NCBI RefSeq assembly: GCF_000730285.1
Contig: NZ_CP007174.1
Location: 2,294,001-2,358,000 of the forward strand
DNA from: Candidatus Nitrososphaera evergladensis SR1
GTDB lineage: Archaea; Thermoproteota; Nitrososphaeria; Nitrososphaerales; Nitrososphaeraceae
Direction: 5' to 3'
DNA length: 64,000 nucleotides
Made by a program: the position numbers and the translations under genes. This document shows, in pieces, positions 41,241-49,906 of the stretch. How positions within the stretch are numbered: position 1 is the stretch's first letter; every line of letters begins with the position of its first letter. The notes beneath the pieces were generated by a model, which saw nothing but the letters and a program-made list of their open reading frames with translations, ran no database searches and was not told the DNA's origin.

Positions 41241-42225
41241 GCTGCAAGACACCGCCAGATATCTTGCGTATGATCTCCTCGGCTTTTTCCTTTTTTACCA
41301 CGCCTGTCACAAAGTGAGGCTTGCCGCCTCCCCGGCCGTCGGCGCCTGCCGCTTCGCGAAAGACCTTGTTGCAATCAAGATCAATGTTTTCCATCGCTTC
41401 GTTCCTTGCAAAGATAAAGTAGGCGTTATTATTGTCGTCACTTTCAGCACCAGCAGCATTATTGTTTTTGTTGGCAATGACTACCACCGCATTGGGTTCG
41501 GCTATCTTTTCCCCTGCGAATTCCTGCAGCGACTCGTCAGCAAGGCCGGAAAACACTCCGCTGTAGACCCTGATTTTGCTGTTGTTGTTTTCAGCAGGCA
41601 CCATCGACCGCAGTTTTTCCATGCTCAATGCCTTTAGCTTTTTAAAGGCAGACTCGCCTTCCAGCCTGACTTTTCTTGCAGTATTTTCCACGGTGTTCAG
41701 GTTTGCGCCCAGCTCGCCGCAGACCTTTATCATTTTTGCCGAAAGCGAAACTGCGGTGTCTTTTGCGTGCCTGCCCACTGCAAAGTCTACTTCGTATTCG
41801 CTTCCGCTCCTCGACAGCCTAGTTACGAGAAAGAACCCGCACTCTTGCAGGTTGCCGACGTGCTCCATGGCGCACGCGGTGACATCGTGGCCTGCTATCT
41901 CTACCACCCGCACCTCTCCGGATATGCGCTGCTCGTTTGCCCGGAGTGAAGGGTTGGCGTTTCTTGCCTCTCCAAGCGAGGGATAGGTGCGGGTCGTCAC
42001 CTCCCGGCCTTCTTCAATGAGCGCATTTACCATGACCTCTGCCCTCACGATGGTGTCAATGTCCAGCTGCGAAATCGCGATAAAGGCGGTATTGCCGCCA
42101 TCTTTTTTGTTGTGCTCGACCTTTCTCACCTGCAGCGTCCGGCCAAGGATCTTTTGCAGCGCGCCGATAAACGCGTGCTCGGCCGTATGCGCTGCTGCCA
42201 CCATCGTCGCCTTTTCTCCTTCCAT
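41233..42225 (-). CDS. Alanyl-tRNA editing-like protein (AlaX/DHHA1 type)
   Basis: About 330 residues. The N-terminal editing domain has the HxxxH zinc pair (AAAHTAEHAFIGAL) and the later CxxxH (VTACAMEHVGN), as in AlaX proteins that hydrolyse Ser-tRNA(Ala). The C-terminal half is DHHA1-like with a glycine-rich region (GADGRGGGKPHFVTG). Asn-rich inserts (NKNNNAAGAESDDNNN) are unusual. The ATG at 42225 is used since a TTTTTATT box lies 26-33 bp upstream. It shares its upstream region with the island edge repeat. Confidence 0.88.
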   Translation of the reverse strand: MEGEKATMVAAAHTAEHAFIGALQKILGRTLQVRKVEHNKKDGGNTAFIAISQLDIDTIVRAEVMVNALIEEGREVTTRTYPSLGEARNANPSLRANEQRISGEVRVVEIAGHDVTACAMEHVGNLQECGFFLVTRLSRSGSEYEVDFAVGRHAKDTAVSLSAKMIKVCGELGANLNTVENTARKVRLEGESAFKKLKALSMEKLRSMVPAENNNSKIRVYSGVFSGLADESLQEFAGEKIAEPNAVVVIANKNNNAAGAESDDNNNAYFIFARNEAMENIDLDCNKVFREAAGADGRGGGKPHFVTGVVKKEKAEEIIRKISGGVLQLS

Positions 42226-42250
42226 GTGGCTTGCAATAGGCAGGCAGGGC

Positions 42251-42258
42251 AATAAAAA
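42251..42258 (-). promoter_or_regulatory. TATA box of the AlaX-like gene
   Basis: TTTTTATT on the minus strand, 26-33 bp upstream of the ATG at 42225. A second TATA-like motif sits further upstream inside the edge repeat (42322-42329). Confidence 0.5.
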
Positions 42259-42284
42259 CATGGAATCTGTCGGGGTTCACGGAG

Positions 42285-42340
42285 AAAACAAGCGCAGACT
42301 CTTCTCACGCGTCGCTACTTCTTTTATACATCTGCACATA
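42285..42340. repeat. Island left-edge imperfect direct repeat (copy A)
   Basis: About 57 bp that recurs at 51259-51316. Both begin AAAACAAGCGCA and share TCGCTACTTCTTTT-AT-CATCTGC-CATA; about 45 positions match. On the minus strand it contains TATAAAAGAAGTAGCGA, so it could instead be a duplicated promoter. Confidence 0.7.
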
Positions 42341-42405
42341 CACACATGCGCGCGTTTCCAGCGGGCTACAAATACAAGCGTAGTTGTAGATGTTAATTTT
42401 TTATC

Positions 42406-42935
42406 ATGGCAGGCTTGCCGGGCAACTGTGACCTTGATCCCGCGGTTTGCTTTTTGCATGAACTTGATGAGAGCAAGGAGTCGTTGGTGTATGACATGCA
42501 AGAGTTGTCCCGGTGGCTCGTTGATCTGTCAGTAATACAGTTGCTTGAAGAAAAGAAGTTAAAGAAATTCGATTTCATCGTGACAGAGAACTATCATATC
42601 CGGCTCAAGGAGCAGACGGCAAAAGCATTGATTGAAAGGATAAAGTTGAATATGAATGCAAAATCAATATTCAAGGGAAGAGATATGCTTCTTATCAATC
42701 AGTTCTATTTGGGAATGTACGGGCGCTTGCAAACTTTGCAGGCAGCAAAACAAAGTCATTGTCATTAGATGTTCCGCAGTTGGAGATTAAGAGAAACGAT
42801 AGTACAGGATTACAACAGCAAATCCTCTTGATGACGCCGGAAGAAAGGAGGAAGCGCGGAATCAACAAGTCCACGTTGTAGCACAAGAAAAAATAATTGA
42901 CAGAAGGAAAGACGGTCAAGGTATGTGGCAAATTG
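42406..42935 (+). pseudogene. cas1: cas1 remnant (C-terminal half, frameshifted)
   Basis: The first frame (42406-42720) reads LDPAVCFLHELDESKESLVY then DMQELSRWLVDLSV and DFIVTENYHIRLKEQTAKAL, the C-terminal half of the CRISPR integrase Cas1 with its catalytic His and Asp. The Glu-bearing N-terminal half is missing. Near 42720 homology moves to another frame (ALANFAGSKTKSLSLDVPQL, then EIKRND), near 42840 it moves back (EERRKRGINKSTL), and a TAG stops it at 42880 where Cas1 proteins usually continue with an aromatic residue. No cas2, effector genes or CRISPR repeats are seen near it. It is not functional. Confidence 0.85.
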
Positions 42936-43078
42936 CTCTCAAAGCTAGTTTGAGACAGAAGACGCCAAGAATTCTAATTTATTCCTACTATTCCCCCCTA
43001 AGAATATCGCTGCGGCGATTACCATGGTGGCTATTGGCCAAGGTGGCTCTGCTTCCAATACAGCTCACACAATAAATC

Positions 43079-44116
43079 CTATTGTTCAACAGGTCCAAAG
43101 TCCGCTTGAACATCATCATTGCCATTCCTTGTTAGCCTCTTCTGATGAGTGCCATCAGCATCCATGATGTAGATTTGAAACCGGTTGCCATCGTCCTTAT
43201 TATTTGAATATACTATCTTCTTTCCGTCGGGAGACCAACTTGGGTCTACATCATTATCAGTCTTTGAGAAATTATTATTCACTGCTGTCAACCTCTTCTG
43301 GTGTGTACCATCAATATCTGTGACACAGACTCTAGCTTGGGCACCGTCTCTTGTACTTATGAATACGATCTTCTTTCCATCCGGCGACCAGTTGGGAGAG
43401 TAATTGTGCAAGCTGTTGGTCGTCAGCCGTGTTGGGTGCGAACCGTAAATATCGGTTACATATAGCTCGTATAGAACATCACCGTCCTTCTTGGCTGTAC
43501 CTACGATCTTTGTTGCATCAGGCGACAGCTTGGGCCAATAAACGATTGCGCTACTATTTGTCAACCGCGTCTGGTTTATGCCATCGGCGTTCATCACATA
43601 AATACCAGTTACAAGAGGAAGATCTCCTAGCAGAAATCCCTCACTAAGGTGAGTAGCCTTGGTAAAAAAGATCTTTTTGCCGTCTGACGACCAATTTGGC
43701 GATAAATTATCCGCGTAATCATTTGTCAACCGCGTCTGATTCGTACCGTCAGCATTCATTACATAGATCTCGCCAGTGCCATCTCTCCAACTCACAAATG
43801 CAATCTTTTTTCCATCAGGTGACCATCGAGGAGAATAGTCGAGCGTATTGTTTGTCAGCCTTCTTTCATTTGTACCATCAGCATCGATTACAGAGATCCC
43901 TTGGGTGCCGTCAGCTCTCGTGCTCATAAACACAATTTTGCCATTTTTCCCGGGAAATGCAGCCGATGCTTTCTGAGGAGCAGAAGAAGACATTGTAATA
44001 ATCATTAATGTGCCCAAGGTTGAGACAACAATTGAAGCCACGAGTAGCATAGACAGAGAGACAGCAGCTATTGCACTTTTCTTGTTGTTGGTAGCGTTAT
44101 ACCCCATATCTTTCAC
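43079..44116 (-). CDS. TolB-like beta-propeller exported protein (PD40 repeats)
   Basis: A 345-residue protein with an N-terminal membrane segment (residues about 17-42) and a six-blade propeller outside. Repeats contain variants of WSPDGKKIVF and the linker DADGTNxxRLTN, typical of PD40/TolB propellers that mediate protein-protein contacts. The start is GTG at 44116 (overlapping the preceding stop as GTGA), or the ATG three codons later. Co-transcribed with the upstream PEF-tail protein, so both may sit together at the cell surface. Confidence 0.85.
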   Translation of the reverse strand: MKDMGYNATNNKKSAIAAVSLSMLLVASIVVSTLGTLMIITMSSSAPQKASAAFPGKNGKIVFMSTRADGTQGISVIDADGTNERRLTNNTLDYSPRWSPDGKKIAFVSWRDGTGEIYVMNADGTNQTRLTNDYADNLSPNWSSDGKKIFFTKATHLSEGFLLGDLPLVTGIYVMNADGINQTRLTNSSAIVYWPKLSPDATKIVGTAKKDGDVLYELYVTDIYGSHPTRLTTNSLHNYSPNWSPDGKKIVFISTRDGAQARVCVTDIDGTHQKRLTAVNNNFSKTDNDVDPSWSPDGKKIVYSNNKDDGNRFQIYIMDADGTHQKRLTRNGNDDVQADFGPVEQ

Positions 44117-45366
44117 CTTTGCTCTCCTTCTTTGCTAACGCTTCTAAATCTGTGTATTAGCACGATGATTCCAACCGCGAACCCTGCTATCGATGGAAAA
44201 ATACTCGAGGGAGCATGAAATTCTGGGACGACAGCCTGAGAAAAGGAAACAGAAAAATACATTCTTGAGGTGTTTGTGGGAACCTCTTTTGCCATCCTAA
44301 GAATTCCATCCTTGTTTAAGATCAAGTGGATGACCAATGTAGAATTGGTAGAGGTTCTGTCAATGAATGCCGCGCCTTCTTTGTATGTTATTGGAAATCC
44401 ATTTACAGTTGCATTGATAGCCATAGCACCCGACAATTCATTGACAGAGTTTGGTATCATGATGTCTTGATGTACAACCATGTCCTTTGGAGTCAACTCG
44501 GTAGTGTTCCAGAAGTACGGAATAGACCAAGTCAATGTGTGCTTTTTGTCATCGAATCTAAAATCTTCAGGTTTGTCAGATTGGGTCAGGACGGTCAGAT
44601 TGTACGTTTTCCCGTTGGCTGTAATAATCGGCTCAGGTAGAGCCTGCTCTAAATAACGCCATACATTAAACGTCGGAGCATCGGATTCGTTGAAAACGGA
44701 CGGCCGAACTCCACCAGTATTGGCGGCAAGAATTCTTATCTGAAAGAGATAAAGTCCTGTTGAAAAGCCTTCAGGCACTTGGATTGTTACGGTGTCATTG
44801 TGATTAGCAACAACAACTGCATTATTCATCAGCGAAGAAGAATTTCTTTGCCCCTCATCAACAGTAGCAACGGTACCAGCGCTACGAGTTCCATCCCCTG
44901 TTTTCGCCTGTTCTACACTGTGTAACATATTCATAACCAACGTGCCATTCTTTGAGTAGAATGTCTCATGAAAAAGCACTTTGTTCTGCGTTATTTTTTT
45001 GACTGCGATGTTATAGGTAGTATGTAAAATGGTGTGACCATCAGAAATGTCGCAAAGCCTGATGCTTGCAGATAAATTTCCATTATAATTATTAGCAGGC
45101 AGAAATGCAGTATTCCGCGGCAAGTATGGTGCGTGCGGAGTCAGTATAACATCAACATCTGTTAGTGCATCTCCTATTTTATGCGGGGCACGGTCTCGGT
45201 TGAAGTCGGCTCCCTTGTCAGGATTCATGGCGATTGTGCCATCGCCACAAGGTTGTGCCTGTGCATACGCTCGTGCCTTAAATGAAAATTGCTGAGTCAG
45301 AAACGGTATTGATATTGCAAGCGCCAAACAAATGCTCAGCATCATTCTACCAATAACCGCGTTCAT
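44113..45366 (-). CDS. Exported beta-rich protein with PEF-type C-terminal tail
   Basis: A 417-residue surface protein with a signal peptide (about 1-36, ending ARAYAQA) and two or three Ig-like beta domains (DVDVILTPHAPYLPRNTAF, VLFHETFYSKNGTLVMNM, LTWSIPYFWNTTEL). It ends VVPEFHAPSSIFPSIAG plus a hydrophobic helix and basic residues, a PEF-CTERM-like sorting signal. Many NxS/T sites fit S-layer-type glycosylation. The domain plan resembles the N-terminal part of the CFI-box protein at 55877-57781. It overlaps the TolB-like gene by 4 bases. Function unknown. Confidence 0.75.
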   Translation of the reverse strand: MNAVIGRMMLSICLALAISIPFLTQQFSFKARAYAQAQPCGDGTIAMNPDKGADFNRDRAPHKIGDALTDVDVILTPHAPYLPRNTAFLPANNYNGNLSASIRLCDISDGHTILHTTYNIAVKKITQNKVLFHETFYSKNGTLVMNMLHSVEQAKTGDGTRSAGTVATVDEGQRNSSSLMNNAVVVANHNDTVTIQVPEGFSTGLYLFQIRILAANTGGVRPSVFNESDAPTFNVWRYLEQALPEPIITANGKTYNLTVLTQSDKPEDFRFDDKKHTLTWSIPYFWNTTELTPKDMVVHQDIMIPNSVNELSGAMAINATVNGFPITYKEGAAFIDRTSTNSTLVIHLILNKDGILRMAKEVPTNTSRMYFSVSFSQAVVPEFHAPSSIFPSIAGFAVGIIVLIHRFRSVSKEGEQR

Positions 45367-45506
45367 TTCGGCACTTCAACTGTAGAAAGTCATACGCGTT
45401 TAATCAAACTATGGGAAAACGATTCTGTTAGGACTTTCAGGTATTTCCATAGTTCTTTCTTCTTGCTTACATCTTTATCTGTTTTGCATTACCACAATAC
45501 TTTAGG

Positions 45507-46433
45507 GTGATAATGGCAAGGGGTATCATTGTTGCCGCGGTTGTTGGAATTGTTGTATTCCTGCTGACATCATCATCATCCGCTATTGCCTTGGCTGCAG
45601 CAACAAACCAAACTTCGACCGCTACCGGCTCCTCGCAGCATTTCTCTTCTCTTTTAACAGTTAGAGCTGAAGGTCTTGATGGTCGTGAGCTTGTACTGCT
45701 ACCTTTGATATTCTCTCATCAAGGAAACGTGACCATAAAAGAAGCACCAGCCAAGTTAAACATCCCAAGCAACATACAAAATTACACAATTACAGCACCA
45801 GATACACTATTTTCTAATTTTGATAATGCAACGTTTGGCCACTAGAAGGACACTCTTTCCACAAATAGAACCAGAACCATAAGCATTTCCAACAATAATA
45901 ATGATGATGGCGACGATAACGGCAGTGATAGTGGCGGCTCAGAGAATCTTACAGCTGTCTATAGATTCATCACTCCCGCATGCGATGGTTGTAGAGCATT
46001 TTTGCATGAGGGCTTTGCTGAGCCATTAGTGATAAGGATTGTTGATTCTGAAGGCAACTTGCTTAATGGCGCTAGGGTGACAGCCGCACCCAAAACCGGG
46101 CCCTTGATGCCTTCCTCTGGCTTTTCACCCGCAGTTACTTTTTCTAATTTGAAGAATGCAACGACTTATGTTGTTTCTGTACCAACGACTTTTGTTGGCA
46201 GTAATTTCATAAGCATTAGTAATAGTCATACCAGTAGCAGCAATGATGATGACGGCAACAGCAGTAGTGGCGATAGTAGTAGCGGAATCTACCATTTCGA
46301 TCATTGGCAGGGAATAGACGGCTACTACCATTATAGCAGAAACACCTACAACATAGAGGTAACGGTTTATTCTTCTCCTACTTTCTTCGCAAACTATGAG
46401 ATAACACTCATAGCAGTTTACAACAAGGAATAA
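45507..46433 (+). pseudogene. Exported-protein gene interrupted by one in-frame TAG
   Basis: The frame is open from a signal-peptide start at 45507 (hydrophobic core GIIVAAVVGIVVFLL) through 45842, then TAG at 45843-45845, then continues in the same frame without any other stop to 46433. The second part holds an Asp/Asn/Ser-rich linker, then TPACDGCRAFLHEGFAEPLV and a beta domain with two more low-complexity stretches. Together it is a 308-codon exported protein. A nonsense mutation is the simplest reading; readthrough of the TAG is possible but unsupported. Confidence 0.7.
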
Positions 46434-46617
46434 CTATCATCATAATCGTAATCTTGATCATGTAATAATCAACAATATATGAAAAAAAAGCGGCGCGCTA
46501 ATTCATGCTCGAAAAGTCCACATTGAGGAAAGGAAGTCCGATAACTCTGAAAGACAAGACGGTTGCACGCCTGCTCGCGTACATCCGCTTTACCTATGAA
46601 GGTCATTTCTCACTTCG

Positions 46618-46660
46618 TCAATCAACGCAAATTCAGCAGAATGAAGGGTCTTATCTATTC
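46618..46660. repeat. Relic repeat copy 1 (minus-strand coding relic GIDKxxHSAEF)
   Basis: About 43 bp sharing some 36 positions with 48068-48110. On the minus strand both read as GIDK(P/T)xHSAEF(T/A)LI, so they look like two eroded C-termini of one protein family. This copy overlaps the end of the alpha/beta-hydrolase gene. Confidence 0.6.
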
Positions 46661-47952
46661 CAATTCCTGTCAGGATCGGTCAACCAAGAGTACATGTCTT
46701 CCAACAGGTAGTCAGGAAGGCGACCCGGCCGGTCAATCCAGCTGTCCTTGCCAATGTTGATCAGACCGTGACCATGGCCCGGATACACAATTATGGTATG
46801 GTCAGGATGGTTTAGAGCCAGCAGCTTCTGCTCCAGCATAAACGCTTGTTCGGGTGGCTGGCCTATGTCACGTCCGCCATGAATTAGCAGGATGCCAGTA
46901 GAGTTTAGGTTTCCAATTACGCTCAGGTTGTCCATGTCTGCAAACGACCTCATCATCGGTGGACACCCGACGCCTAGATACGGGCAGGATTTGTCCTTGG
47001 TATCTACAAATATTGATTGAAATCTCTGTTCAAGAAATGCTCGAAGAGTGGTGTCGATTTTTACTGCTTTTTCTTCATTGCCGACGTTGACTTCTCCTGT
47101 CCTTAATCCTTCGATGAATTGAAAGTTGCCTGTAGCACTACCACTATTGTTGTCAACCAAGATCTTGCCTGGAAGCGGACCGAGAGTCCAATAGGGTGTG
47201 TTCCTCGTTGCTGCAACCTCTGATAGCGATAGAAGGCCGTCATGGTTGACATCCAAGACTTCCCTTGTAAATTGGAGGGTGGTGTTTACCATCTGCGTAT
47301 GGATCAAATCACCTATTTTATCAGCGGCGCTGGACATCAGAACCACATTCTTTACAAATGGATTGGCGGCAGCCACCCTTGTCGCTATCCATGTTCCCTG
47401 GCTTGCACCGAATATTGAAATATTGTTCTTGTCAAATTCTGGCTGTTTGGCCAGGGTATGCAGCGCCTTGTTTGCATCGCTGATAAGGTCATCCATTGTC
47501 TCGTTATACCATAGGCCAAGGTTTTCTACAGTGCTGTTTGCGCCAATTGCCCTCTTGTCATAGCGCAAAACCACAAAGCCTCTTTCAGACATGTATTCTG
47601 CAATTTGCTTGAATGGTCGGATATCAGGAGGGAAGAAATGATCCTTGTCTGCCGGCCCCAATCCATGGATCAAGAGAAGTGCGGGAAGTGAATGGTTAGC
47701 CAAGGCCGGCAATGTCAGCTCTGCATCTGTATGTATTCCCCCTCCCAAATCTATAGTCAAATCTCTGTGGCGGATTGTCTTGCTATGCTCATCGTCGCTA
47801 ACGTTTGTCGAAGAAGGAGAGGAGGAAGAGCCAGAAGGAACGCTGGTGCTGCCGTCAGTACTATTAGTAGTAGGTACAGAGTCGCCCTGAGCGAACACGG
47901 TTACTGGAATAATGAATAGAGAAAGGACAATTGCTAAAGCAGACTTGATCAT
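46651..47952 (-). CDS. Exported alpha/beta-hydrolase with EF-hand loop
   Basis: A 433-residue secreted hydrolase. A signal peptide (1-22, TVFAQG) is followed by a Ser/Thr-rich linker, then the alpha/beta-hydrolase fold: ALLLIHGLGPADKDHFFPPD (oxyanion loop), RYDKRAIG, the nucleophile elbow GASQG, a later Asp in HGGRDIGQPP and the catalytic His in YPGHGHGLI. Between them a cap insert contains DVNHDGLLSLSE, a textbook EF-hand calcium loop. It stands between two relic repeats. Likely a surface esterase or peptidase; substrate unknown. Confidence 0.88.
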   Translation of the reverse strand: MIKSALAIVLSLFIIPVTVFAQGDSVPTTNSTDGSTSVPSGSSSSPSSTNVSDDEHSKTIRHRDLTIDLGGGIHTDAELTLPALANHSLPALLLIHGLGPADKDHFFPPDIRPFKQIAEYMSERGFVVLRYDKRAIGANSTVENLGLWYNETMDDLISDANKALHTLAKQPEFDKNNISIFGASQGTWIATRVAAANPFVKNVVLMSSAADKIGDLIHTQMVNTTLQFTREVLDVNHDGLLSLSEVAATRNTPYWTLGPLPGKILVDNNSGSATGNFQFIEGLRTGEVNVGNEEKAVKIDTTLRAFLEQRFQSIFVDTKDKSCPYLGVGCPPMMRSFADMDNLSVIGNLNSTGILLIHGGRDIGQPPEQAFMLEQKLLALNHPDHTIIVYPGHGHGLINIGKDSWIDRPGRLPDYLLEDMYSWLTDPDRNWNR

Positions 47953-48057
47953 CCGAGTCTTCTTCTTGTGTGATAATAAAAGAGTATCCGCGCTGTCTGC
48001 TAGTAGTAACGTTCCACCATATCGATAGTAACTAGTTTTTGGATTCCAGTCAGTGTA

Positions 48058-48222
48058 CTATTGCTTCTCAATCAACGTAAATTCAGCAGAATGTGGAGGC
48101 TTATCTATACCCCACATCCGTGATGGAGGGATATAGATGGAGAAGACATTTCCGTTGCTACGATCATATGTACTATACCAAAAACGAGTCAAATGACTAA
48201 AATAATGTAGCAAGCTTGGTCG
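48058..48222 (-). pseudogene. Relic C-terminal coding segment of an unknown protein
   Basis: A 54-codon open stretch between two stops with protein-like composition: SLLHYFSHLTRFWYSTYDRS, then NGNVFSIYIPPSRMWGIDK and PPHSAEFTLIEKQ at the end. It has no start codon of its own. The last third is repeated in degraded form at 46618-46660. It looks like the tail of a lost gene. Identity unknown. Confidence 0.5.
48068..48110. repeat. Relic repeat copy 2
   Basis: Partner of 46618-46660, 1.45 kb away in the same orientation, with the alpha/beta-hydrolase gene between them. Confidence 0.6.
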
Positions 48223-48421
48223 GTGCTATTTGGAGATAGCTAGCTGGAGAGTTGCAGCTTTGTCATCTTGACGTTGCTAACCATAGTGGCTAACAATTGT
48301 GCCGCAATAATAGGCAAAATGGAAGAAAAGGAGCTCCCTTACGAGTTGCTCGACAAAGAATCTAGCAGCTTTTCGCAGCGTTGTTGATTAGTCCGTTGGG
48401 CAGATATCCCGCTCAAATAAG

Positions 48422-48903
48422 TTAAGCCATGGCGACACTCGTGCCCTTGCTTTGATCCCAAGTCGCAAAGTAAAGAGGAGATATTTCTATTATAACAGAC
48501 TCTCCACTCCTTATGGAATGCATTAGAAACTTTGCAATCTTGTTCTCGAGGCTCCCTGTATACTTGACCACTAATTTCTCTGCGAATGGTACGTTTCTAT
48601 TAACATCTTCAGAGATAGTGGCTATGCCTTTGCCTCTTACTCCTTTGTACGGGACGCTTTCATCATCAATGCAAAAATAGACGGCGCCCCTATTTCTGAT
48701 ATTTTGGGCTTTCCTAGAGTTCTGACTTGTTTCAAAGTACAACTTGTACCCATCAAAGTAGTACCATACCGGGTGCACATTGGGGTCGCCTTTATCATCT
48801 ATAGTTCCTAGTCGAACAAATCGCCTACCTGTTGAAAGTTCTTCGCCTCGTCTTCAGTCATAGCTGAACCGAGCCCGGGCTCGCTTGCATCAAGAATTTT
48901 CAT
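48422..48903 (-). pseudogene. Frameshifted pyridoxamine-oxidase-like (FMN/F420-binding) protein
   Basis: The 3' frame (48422-48778 and further up) gives TGRRFVRLGTIDDKGDPNVH then PVWYYFDGYKLYFETSQNSR, and a C-terminal GESVIIEISPLYFATWD, the split-barrel fold of PPOX-type proteins. A natural N-terminus (MKILDASEPGLGSAMTEDEA) starts at 48903 in another frame and runs to KNF near 48835, where one base seems lost. A GTG at 48778 is not a natural start since it cuts the barrel. If the sequence is right, the gene is broken; a sequencing error is the alternative. Confidence 0.8.
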
Positions 48904-49121
48904 GTCAGTCCATTTTCAGATTAGGGCAATAATTTCGTTTAGCCATACAATTCTCTTTAAGTAGACCTCTTTGATTCTGAATCTGTGCCAGAAGGCAAGC
49001 CGTGACTGCTTCCTTTCTTCCCGATGAGAGTGGTGGGGATATGTACAGAATCGACAAAATCGCCGCTACGTCCGTGTACACTACGCTTGTCAAATGAACC
49101 AATAAGACGCATCCAACTACT

Positions 49122-49880
49122 TTACCATTCGATCCTCTTTCTATCGAAGAAGAAGCCGCCCGTTGGACCTCTGTCTGGCAATGTAGCTAGCCAGGCAGCT
49201 GTGTCAGCTCCGTCTTCTACAGACCTTGGAGCAGAAGGACCGCCCATGTCTGTCCGAACCCAGCCTGGGTCGACCGCGTTTACCAGTATGTTAGTATCTT
49301 CTCTCCTCAGTTCGTTTGCAAACATAATGGTCAGTACGTTTAAGCTTGATTTTGATAGGCTGTAAGCAGGAGCATAAAGACTCTGTTGTATTGTAGTCAG
49401 AGCTCCAGCGCCGCTAGATACATTTACTATCCTACCGTACTTGTTTTTCTTCATCATGGGCACAAAAGACTGACAAAGGCGCCATGCACCAATCAAGTTA
49501 GTCTCGAGTGTGGCTTTGACAATTTGTAGGTCAATTTTGCTTGGGAGGTTATCGGTCTCATCAAGTAGGACGCCTGCATTGTTCACCAAAATGTCGAGCT
49601 TGCCAGATCTAGAATGAATTGTGCTAGCTAGCTTATCGACTGAATCTTGGTCTGTAACGTCAAGCTCAAAGGCAGAGACGGTTGTTGTCGTTGTGGTGGT
49701 TGTACCGCCCGCTGGCGGCGGTGCTATTGATCTTGCTGCCGCCTCTCCTTGGCGAATGTCTCTTGAACCAATAATTACGCTAATCCCCTGTAGGGCAAGC
49801 TGCTTGGAAATTGCAAAGCCAATTCCCCTGTTTCCACCAGTTACTAAGGCAACTTTTTTTGATTGGTTTGTAGTAGACAT
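49122..49880 (-). CDS. Short-chain dehydrogenase/reductase (SDR)
   Basis: A 252-residue classical SDR oxidoreductase. The cofactor motif TGGNRGIG (residues 14-21), NNAG (100-103), the catalytic Ser around 156 (VSSGAG) and YxxxK (Y173, K177 in PAYSLSK) are present, and the C-terminus has NAVDPGWVRTDMGG. An eight-Thr tract (about 60-67) lies in a surface loop between strand 3 and the adenine-binding Asp. NADP preference is likely from SRD after strand 2. It is 26 bp from the interrupted dehydrogenase gene upstream. Confidence 0.92.
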   Translation of the reverse strand: MSTTNQSKKVALVTGGNRGIGFAISKQLALQGISVIIGSRDIRQGEAAARSIAPPPAGGTTTTTTTTVSAFELDVTDQDSVDKLASTIHSRSGKLDILVNNAGVLLDETDNLPSKIDLQIVKATLETNLIGAWRLCQSFVPMMKKNKYGRIVNVSSGAGALTTIQQSLYAPAYSLSKSSLNVLTIMFANELRREDTNILVNAVDPGWVRTDMGGPSAPRSVEDGADTAAWLATLPDRGPTGGFFFDRKRIEW

Positions 49881-49906
49881 AAGGTATCGCCCGGTATCCT
49901 TTTCTG

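Larger units (their letters stand above)
47953..48421. other. Intergenic region with relic coding sequence
   Basis: About 470 bp upstream of the hydrolase. Apart from the relic at 48058-48222 (minus strand) and the shared repeat within it, I see no gene, RNA or clear promoter. Confidence 0.45.

Noticed and set aside
42406-43078. Possible CRISPR array near the cas1 remnant
   Set aside because: I looked for regularly spaced repeats of 24-37 bp on both sides and saw none.
46505-46711. 68-codon plus-strand frame near the hydrolase 3' end
   Set aside because: It runs antisense over the hydrolase end and the relic repeat; no family features.
46618-48110. Insertion-sequence target duplication around the hydrolase gene
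   Set aside because: The repeats are too long and diverged for a target duplication, read as coding relics, and there is no transposase or terminal inverted repeat.
48905-49102. 65-codon minus-strand frame between the PPOX-like and SDR genes
   Set aside because: No recognisable domain, TATA element or conservation clue; probably a chance frame.
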